From assembly GCF_040654195.1 (NCBI RefSeq), contig NZ_JBFAHM010000006.1, positions 124,001 through 188,000 of the forward strand: 64,000 nucleotides of DNA, read 5' to 3'. This stretch comes from Hamadaea sp013361475. Lineage in GTDB: Bacteria > Actinomycetota > Actinomycetes > Mycobacteriales > Micromonosporaceae. A program made the position numbers and the translations under genes. Below the pieces are notes generated by a model that did not search any database, was not told the origin of the DNA, and was given only the letters and a program-made list of their open reading frames with translations. Of this stretch, positions 59,287 to 64,000 are shown piece by piece (the first letter of the stretch is position 1; every line of letters begins with the position of its first letter).

Positions 59287-59871
59287 TCACAGCCGGGCCA
59301 GGATCGACTCGATGAACGGCGCTTTGCCCGCCCGGTACGCCGGCCGGTCGTGCCGGTCCGCCGCGGCCAGCTCGGTCTTGATCCGGGCGTACTCGGCGGC
59401 GTCGTCCGGATGCGTGCGGAGGTGATCCCGGAACGCCAGCAGCGGTCGCCAGTCCCAGTCCTCCCCCACCACGTGCAGGTGATGCGTACGCCAGACGGCG
59501 TCGGGAAAGCAGAACGACCATTTCCGCTGGGCGTCGTCGGCGGGCTCCGGGGCGTGCACCCAGCCGACGCCGGCCAGCGCCTCAGCGAGGGGCCAGGTCA
59601 GCGCGGGATCCCACTTCGGCACCCGGGCCAGCATGTCGATGATCGGCTTGGCGGGCAGGCCGGGCACCGAGGTGCTGCCGATGTGCTCGACCGGACCGGT
59701 CAGCCAGTCGCCGAGCGCCGTCGTCACCCGGTCACGCTGGTGGGCGTACGCCGTCGGCCACTCCGGGTCGTAGGGGACGATGTCGATCGGGTCCAGGCGC
59801 ACCCGGATGAGGAAACTCCGGTCGCCGCCGCCGGGCAAGCCGTTTTCCGTATCGTCCGGCGCGGCACGCAC
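59287..59871 (-). CDS. GrpB-family (UPF0157) nucleotidyltransferase-like protein
   Basis: A 194-residue protein. The GrpB core is IVPYDPEWPTAYAHQRDRV, VEHIGSTSVPGLPAKPIIDML (landmarks HIGSTSVPGL and KPIID) and THHLHVV. It resembles the pol-beta nucleotidyltransferase fold, with unknown substrate. The start is GTG 59871, 7 bp after the ligase stop; an internal GTG just before RLDPIDIVPYDP is also possible because homology starts there. Confidence 0.9.
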   Translation of the reverse strand: MRAAPDDTENGLPGGGDRSFLIRVRLDPIDIVPYDPEWPTAYAHQRDRVTTALGDWLTGPVEHIGSTSVPGLPAKPIIDMLARVPKWDPALTWPLAEALAGVGWVHAPEPADDAQRKWSFCFPDAVWRTHHLHVVGEDWDWRPLLAFRDHLRTHPDDAAEYARIKTELAAADRHDRPAYRAGKAPFIESILARL

Positions 59872-59878
59872 CAGGCGC

Positions 59879-60847
59879 TCACCAGGTGATGCGTACCTCG
59901 TCCGGCCGGCGTTCGGGCCGCAGCCCCCGCCAGGACGGATGCCGTAGCCGCCCGTCCGGGGTCACGTTGCGATACACGATCTCCCCGACGAGACTCGGCT
60001 CGGCCCAGCGCGCCTTCTTCGCGTACATGCGGGGAACCTCCTCGTCGTAGGGCGACTTCTCGCGGACCAGCGGTTTGAGCAGGGCCATGAGCTGGTCGAG
60101 GACCTTGTCGCTGAAGCCGGTGCCGACGTGGCCGATGAACCGCAGGCGGCCCTCCCCGTCGTACGCGCCGAGCAGCAACGCGCCGAGGGTACCCGCCCGG
60201 CGCCCCTCTCCCGCGGTGTAGCCGCAGACGACGGCCTCCGCGGTGTCGAACAACGGCGTCTTGATCCAGCCCCGCGAACGGCGGCCGGGTTCGTAGAGCC
60301 CGTCGATCCGCTTGGCGACCACGCCTTCCAGCCGTTGCTGTTTCGCCGCCGCCTGCACGTCCTCGCCGTCGCCGGTGAAGTACGGCGGGACCGCCAGGGC
60401 ATTACCCGTCAGGCCGAGCCCGTCGAGAGCCTCACGCCGCTGCGTCCACGGCTTCGAGATCAGCGCCGTACGCCGATAGAGCAGATCGAACGCGAAGTAG
60501 CGCACCGGAACCGCCGCGACGAGGGCCGCCGACGGGCGACCGACGTGCATCCGCCGTTGCAGCAAGGCGAACGACGGCGCACCGGTCGCCGGGTCGAGCG
60601 CGACGATCTCCCCGTCGAGCGTGATCGACCGGTACGCCCCCAGCTCGGCCAGCTCCGGATAGCTGCTCGTCAGATCCAGATTGTTGCGGCTGATCAGGCG
60701 GAGTTCGCCCGCCGAGCTGGTGGAGGCGACCGCCCGGATGCCGTCCCATTTGAACTCGAAGGCCCAGCCGGATCCCTGCGGAATGGGCCCGGCGGTGGCC
60801 AGCATCGGCTCCACCGTCGGCGGCCAGCTGGGGCGGGAAGTGCTCAC
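59879..60847 (-). CDS. ATP-dependent DNA ligase (LigD ligase-domain type)
   Basis: A 322-residue stand-alone ligase starting at GTG 60847. The adenylation motif I is FEFKWDGIRA with K33 as the AMP-accepting lysine. Motif III is TLDGEIVAL, motif IV LEGVVAKR, motif V RGWIKTP; an OB-fold domain follows with LRHPSWRGLRPER at the end. It matches the ligase part of non-homologous end-joining LigD or LigC-like enzymes. No Ku or polymerase gene is in the window. Confidence 0.92.
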   Translation of the reverse strand: MSTSRPSWPPTVEPMLATAGPIPQGSGWAFEFKWDGIRAVASTSSAGELRLISRNNLDLTSSYPELAELGAYRSITLDGEIVALDPATGAPSFALLQRRMHVGRPSAALVAAVPVRYFAFDLLYRRTALISKPWTQRREALDGLGLTGNALAVPPYFTGDGEDVQAAAKQQRLEGVVAKRIDGLYEPGRRSRGWIKTPLFDTAEAVVCGYTAGEGRRAGTLGALLLGAYDGEGRLRFIGHVGTGFSDKVLDQLMALLKPLVREKSPYDEEVPRMYAKKARWAEPSLVGEIVYRNVTPDGRLRHPSWRGLRPERRPDEVRITW

Positions 60848-60894
60848 GCTTCGATCATCTCCGTTCCCGCGCGCGTTGGTGCCATCATCGACTG

Positions 60895-61626
60895 ATGCGC
60901 ATACTCCTGATCGGGGGCTCGGGCTACGTCGGCGCGCTCCTGCTGCCGTTTCTGGCCCGCCACCACGAGGTCGTCGTCTTCGACCGTAAGCCGCCTCGGG
61001 CGCACCCCGAGCACATCGTCGGCGACGCGACCGATCTGACCGCCTTACGGAGCGCGCTGAAGGGAGTCGACGTCCTGATCCACTGTGCCATGGGCGCCGA
61101 CGATCTCGATCCGGCCGTCGGCTCGGGCGCGGCGTACGACGTGAACGTGAAGTCGGTCCACCTCGCGTTGCTGGCGGCCCACGAGAACGGGGTGCCGCAC
61201 GCCGTCCACATCAGCAGCCTGTCCGTATATCGCGACCTGCTCGACCGGACGCTGACCGGCGAGGAGCCGCCGGACGCGACCGACCTCTACGGGCTGACCA
61301 AGCACCTCGGCGAACAGGTATGCCACGCCGCCGTCCGCGAGTGGGGCATGACGGTCACCATCCTCCGGCTCACCTGGCCCACCGCCGACACCGACTGGCC
61401 GGCCTGGACCCGGTTCGGCGAGCCCATCGTGCACCACACCGGCGACGGGGTCCTCGTCGAGCCCACCGCCGCCAGCGACCTCGCGACCGCCGTTCTGTCC
61501 GCAATGGACTATCGCGTCGGCTGCGAGACCTTCCTCATCTCGGGCGACACCTCCGCCCGACGCTGGAGCATCGACAAGACGCGGCGGCTGCTCGGCTGGG
61601 AGCCGAAGTTCCAGCCGCCGGCCTGA
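60895..61626 (+). CDS. NAD(P)-dependent epimerase/dehydratase (extended SDR)
   Basis: A 243-residue Rossmann-fold enzyme. The cofactor motif is LIGGSGYVG, and the catalytic triad regions are HISSLSVY and YGLTKHLGE (Tyr-x3-Lys). It is short for the extended SDR family, with a reduced C-terminal substrate domain. It probably acts on a nucleotide sugar; the substrate is unclear. It is divergent from the ligase gene. Confidence 0.88.
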   Translation: MRILLIGGSGYVGALLLPFLARHHEVVVFDRKPPRAHPEHIVGDATDLTALRSALKGVDVLIHCAMGADDLDPAVGSGAAYDVNVKSVHLALLAAHENGVPHAVHISSLSVYRDLLDRTLTGEEPPDATDLYGLTKHLGEQVCHAAVREWGMTVTILRLTWPTADTDWPAWTRFGEPIVHHTGDGVLVEPTAASDLATAVLSAMDYRVGCETFLISGDTSARRWSIDKTRRLLGWEPKFQPPA

Positions 61627-61640
61627 GCTCACCCGCGGCC

Positions 61641-61748
61641 TTGGCTCGCGCGCGTTTTCCGGGATAACGCGCGCGTTGGCTCGCGCGCGTTTTCCGGGAT
61701 AACGCGGCCTTCCCGGACCAAGAAAGGGACGTTATCCCGGAAAACGCG
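61641..61748. repeat. direct plus inverted repeats of a GGGATAAC element
   Basis: A 31-bp unit beginning TTGGCTCGCGCGCG and ending GGGATAACGCG occurs at 61641-61671 and 61676-61706. Its inner part returns inverted as CGTTATCCCGGAAAACGCG at 61730-61748. Either direct copy can pair with the inverted one, giving two alternative hairpins between the convergent epimerase and nucleotidyltransferase genes. Confidence 0.9.
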
Positions 61749-61801
61749 AACAGCACGCCCCGCGCGCGTACGACGAGTCCGCAGCGGAACACCTGCAGGG
61801 G

Positions 61802-62500
61802 TCAGCGGGGGCGTACGCCGGCCGCCCGGTAGCCCTCGAAGAGGGGCCCGCCCGCCGTGTCCAGGACCTCCCGCGCGAACTTCGCGGTCGCGACCGGGTC
61901 GCCCGCCGCCGCCAGCCACCGCTCGGCCAGGTCGGCGTCCAGGTCGCGCAGTTCCCGCAGCAGCCACTTGCTCGTCCCGGTCCAGTGCCCGGCCAGTGCC
62001 AGCGCCTGCTGGGCCGACGCCGTCCACAACGCGGTCGCGATCACCGTGCGCTCGCCCGCGTCGACGGCGTGGGCGAGATCGTCCAGCAGATCGGTCAGGC
62101 CGTAGCGGACGTATTCGCGGTCGGCGTCGCTGAGCCCGCGCGGCCCGGCGGCCAGCACCCGGGCGCAACGCGCGGGGCGGTCGCCGGGATCGCCCAGGAT
62201 CGGCAGTCCCGTCGCGATCATCCGATGCAGGACTGGACGCCGCTCGGCGACGTCCCTGTCCAGGTAGTACGTCATGGACTGCTCGTCGTGCACGAACAGC
62301 TCGACCGGCCAGCCGCGGTAATAGCGCGAATCGCGGTGCGGCGCCTGCGAATCTCCGTCCGGCAACACCACGACGATGTCCAGGTCGGAACCGGGCGTAC
62401 GGTGCGCGGTCAGGACACTGCCCGCCAGCACCGCCCATCGGGCCAGCGGGAACAGTTCCAGGACCAGATCTCGCGCCACCGCGACCGGTTCGTCGTGCAT
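61802..62500 (-). CDS. nucleotidyltransferase-domain protein
   Basis: A 232-residue protein starting at ATG 62500 with no strong SD. The pol-beta-like NTase motif is GSVLTAHRTPGSDLDIVVVL (GS...DxD). A helical C-terminal domain follows (LTDLLDDLAHAVDAGERTVIA onward), as in aminoglycoside-type or MNT-like nucleotidyltransferases. No HEPN-domain partner is evident next to it. Substrate unknown. Confidence 0.82.
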   Translation of the reverse strand: MHDEPVAVARDLVLELFPLARWAVLAGSVLTAHRTPGSDLDIVVVLPDGDSQAPHRDSRYYRGWPVELFVHDEQSMTYYLDRDVAERRPVLHRMIATGLPILGDPGDRPARCARVLAAGPRGLSDADREYVRYGLTDLLDDLAHAVDAGERTVIATALWTASAQQALALAGHWTGTSKWLLRELRDLDADLAERWLAAAGDPVATAKFAREVLDTAGGPLFEGYRAAGVRPR

Positions 62501-62564
62501 CTGGTCAGCATTCCCCGCGTACGCCGAAAGTGCCAACCAGATCGTGGTGACCGGCCCTGGCGGC

Positions 62565-63050
62565 TCAGTCGTTGAGCACCTGCACCAGATCGTCGCGGAA
62601 GGACTGCTCGGCCGCGCTGACCTCGGTGCCCCCGATGCCGAGCAGGCCGCCGCTGGACGCCGCGGTGACGACCTCCTCGGCGATGGTGACCAGCCAGTGC
62701 TTGTACGCCGCCGCGTCGGCCTCGTGGCCGCGCTCGTCGAGCAGCTGGGCCGCCGCCTTGGCCCGGTCGAGCGCGTCGGCCGCCACCGCCACCGGGTCGC
62801 CGGGTGCGAAGACCGGCAGGCTCGCCTCCTCTTCACCGTCGGGGTCACCCAGCCGGGCGACGATCTCGGCGGCGACCGTCCGCACCAGTTCGCTGGCCGA
62901 GTCCCGGCCGTCGGAGATCGCCGCCATCCCGGCCGCGTTCTCGGCGGCCGTCCGGCGGGCGCCGTCCTCCTCGGCCGCGCTGGCGGCGATCAGGACGGCC
63001 TGCGGCAGGCCGACCAGCAGTCCCCATTCGGCGTCGGTGAAGCCGTTCAC
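62565..63050 (-). CDS. hypothetical helical protein upstream of nucleotidyltransferase
   Basis: A 161-residue, Ala/Glu-rich, helical acidic protein starting at GTG 63050 behind GAGGGGG. It has no signal peptide and no family was recognised. LGIGGTEVSAAEQSFRDDLVQ near the C-terminus resembles proteins that handle YciE-like or ferritin-like helical bundles, but key metal ligands are not visible. It lies 35 bp after the recQ stop on the same strand. Confidence 0.7.
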   Translation of the reverse strand: MNGFTDAEWGLLVGLPQAVLIAASAAEEDGARRTAAENAAGMAAISDGRDSASELVRTVAAEIVARLGDPDGEEEASLPVFAPGDPVAVAADALDRAKAAAQLLDERGHEADAAAYKHWLVTIAEEVVTAASSGGLLGIGGTEVSAAEQSFRDDLVQVLND

Positions 63051-63085
63051 GTTTACCCCCTCGAGTCGGTGAAGCCTGTCGTAAT

Positions 63086-64000
63086 TTAGTCGACCACGAG
63101 CAGCTGCTGCGCTCGCACCACGGGCACGGACAGCGTCTTGTAGCCGACCTCGTCGAACAGCACCGTCATCTTGTCGCCGTCGTAGCCGAGCACGAGACCG
63201 GAACCCCACTCCGCGTGGCGTACGCCGGTGTGCACGGTGAACGGGCGGTCGTCGGAGACGCCCTCACCCGGTCGCACGTGGCAGTTGTCACAGTGCCCGC
63301 ACTGCTTGGCCACGTGCTCGCCGAAATACGCCAGCAGCACCTGGGCGCGGCAGGACCGGCTCTGCGCGTAGGCCCGCATCATGTCGCCGCGGGTCTGCCC
63401 GACCGCCTGCCGCCGCTCGAACTGGGCCAGGGCCGCCTTCGCCGCCGCGACCGGCTCCGGCGCGTATCGCGGGCTCACGACCTTGTTGGTGGCGAGCGTG
63501 TCGGCCGCGCCGACCTCCTCGAGCAGGCTGAGGAGCTGGGCGAGTTTGCGGGCGCTCAGTCCGCTGCGCTCCTTCAGCTGCGTCTTGGTCGCCGGTCCCC
63601 CGGTACGCAGCAGCGCCGCCAGGTCACGCAGCTCGGCGTGGTCCGGCGAGCCGCCGTTGAAGAACCGTTGCAGCGCCTCGTCTTCCATCCGCCACAACAA
63701 CAGGGTGCGGGCCGGCTGACCGTCGCGACCGGCCCGGCCGATCTCCTGGAGATAGCTGTCGGGGGAATCGGGCAACGCCACGTGCGCGATCCATCGGATG
63801 TCGGGCTTGTCGATGCCCATCCCGAAGGCCGAGGTCGCCACCATGACGGGGATCTCGCCGTCGCTGAACTCCAGATGCCGCTTCTCGCGGACGCCCCCGG
63901 CCATGCCGCCGTGGTAGAACGCCGCCTTGAACCCCGCCGAGACCAGCCGGTCGGCCAGTTCCTCGGCGGCGCGCCGGGTCGGCACGTAGATGATGCCGGA
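63086..64000 (-). CDS. recQ: RecQ-family ATP-dependent DNA helicase, truncated by window edge
   Basis: The frame is open to base 64000, so the N-terminal helicase part is outside. Present are helicase motif IV to VI regions (SGIIYVPTRRAAEELAD, VMVATSAFGMGIDKPDIRW, QEIGRAGRDGQ as landmarks) and the RecQ zinc-binding Cys set CRAQVLLAYFGE...QCGHCDNC. A winged-helix-like segment lies before it (TKTQLKERSGLSARKLAQLL). The final 50 residues (VRHAEWGSGLVLGYDGDKMTVLFD) resemble the Tudor-like RNA-polymerase-binding tail of UvrD/PcrA rather than an HRDC domain. Confidence 0.9.
   Translation of the reverse strand, partial: SGIIYVPTRRAAEELADRLVSAGFKAAFYHGGMAGGVREKRHLEFSDGEIPVMVATSAFGMGIDKPDIRWIAHVALPDSPDSYLQEIGRAGRDGQPARTLLLWRMEDEALQRFFNGGSPDHAELRDLAALLRTGGPATKTQLKERSGLSARKLAQLLSLLEEVGAADTLATNKVVSPRYAPEPVAAAKAALAQFERRQAVGQTRGDMMRAYAQSRSCRAQVLLAYFGEHVAKQCGHCDNCHVRPGEGVSDDRPFTVHTGVRHAEWGSGLVLGYDGDKMTVLFDEVGYKTLSVPVVRAQQLLVVD

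Noticed and set aside
61802..63050. HEPN-MNT type toxin-antitoxin pair
   Set aside because: The nucleotidyltransferase has its own helical C-terminal domain, and the upstream small protein lacks the Rx4-6H motif of HEPN toxins.
1..64000. tRNA or rRNA genes
   Set aside because: No tRNA-like cloverleaf or conserved rRNA sequence was noticed; a tRNAscan-SE run would settle this.

Overview
The window is very GC-rich, densely packed DNA from an actinobacterium, most likely a member of the Micromonosporaceae or a close relative. This is inferred from near-exclusive G/C third positions, frequent GTG/TTG starts, many ATGA/GTGA start-stop overlaps, the abundant GTACGC word, and actinobacterial gene types such as EgtA, class F sortase, a CBM2-GH6 cellulase and a CebR-type operator. 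No rRNA, tRNA, CRISPR array, transposase or prophage gene was seen. The first gene (GH63 glycosidase) and the last (recQ) run off the window edges.

Layout. 1-8.2 kb: storage-polysaccharide genes (GH63 glucosidase, glycogen debranching enzyme, GT4 glycogen-synthase-like enzyme, glgB). 8.2-12.4 kb: MocR-type regulator and double GNAT protein, divergent from a tiny AAA ATPase plus HNH nuclease pair that resembles a minimal Septu (PtuAB)-type defence module. 12.4-18.7 kb: secreted cellulase under a CebR-like box, an oxidoreductase, a PEBP protein, a secreted CGTase-like amylase and a MarR regulator. 18.9-23.4 kb: valS with a valine-rich leader peptide, then three small genes. 23.4-29.7 kb: LacI regulator, maltose-type ABC importer (binding protein and two permeases) and a GH13 alpha-glucosidase. 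29.7-38.8 kb: DUF1684 protein, membrane proteins, a lysozyme-like cell-wall enzyme, acyl-CoA dehydrogenase homologue, egtA, an ABC exporter, a SUFU-domain protein and a hemerythrin-like protein. 38.9-45.2 kb: large secreted penicillin-acylase-type hydrolase, DHA2 MFS exporter with TetR regulator. 45.3-54.4 kb: rnz, a DnaN-like clamp paralogue, surE-pfkB, M24 peptidase, Ser/Thr kinase, sortase and DUF4397 surface protein. 54.5-59.1 kb: TetR-regulated heterodimeric ABC exporter. 59.2-64 kb: GrpB, ATP-dependent DNA ligase, epimerase, nucleotidyltransferase, a small hypothetical gene and recQ.

How the genes work together: the left half looks like a carbohydrate economy. Extracellular polysaccharides are cut by the cellulase and amylase, oligosaccharides are imported by the LacI-controlled ABC system and split by the GH13 enzyme, and glucose can be stored or mobilised by the glycogen genes. 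The right half is mostly housekeeping, export and envelope genes.

The most striking non-coding feature is a 63-bp palindrome present seven times, always within about 80 bp of a stop codon, with compensatory base changes between arms. Five copies abut private 12-22 bp tandem repeats, and one copy is translated as part of GlgB. Other long inverted repeats of unrelated sequence sit at most remaining convergent gene junctions. The other two leads are the Val-codon leader upstream of valS and the compact ATPase-HNH pair.
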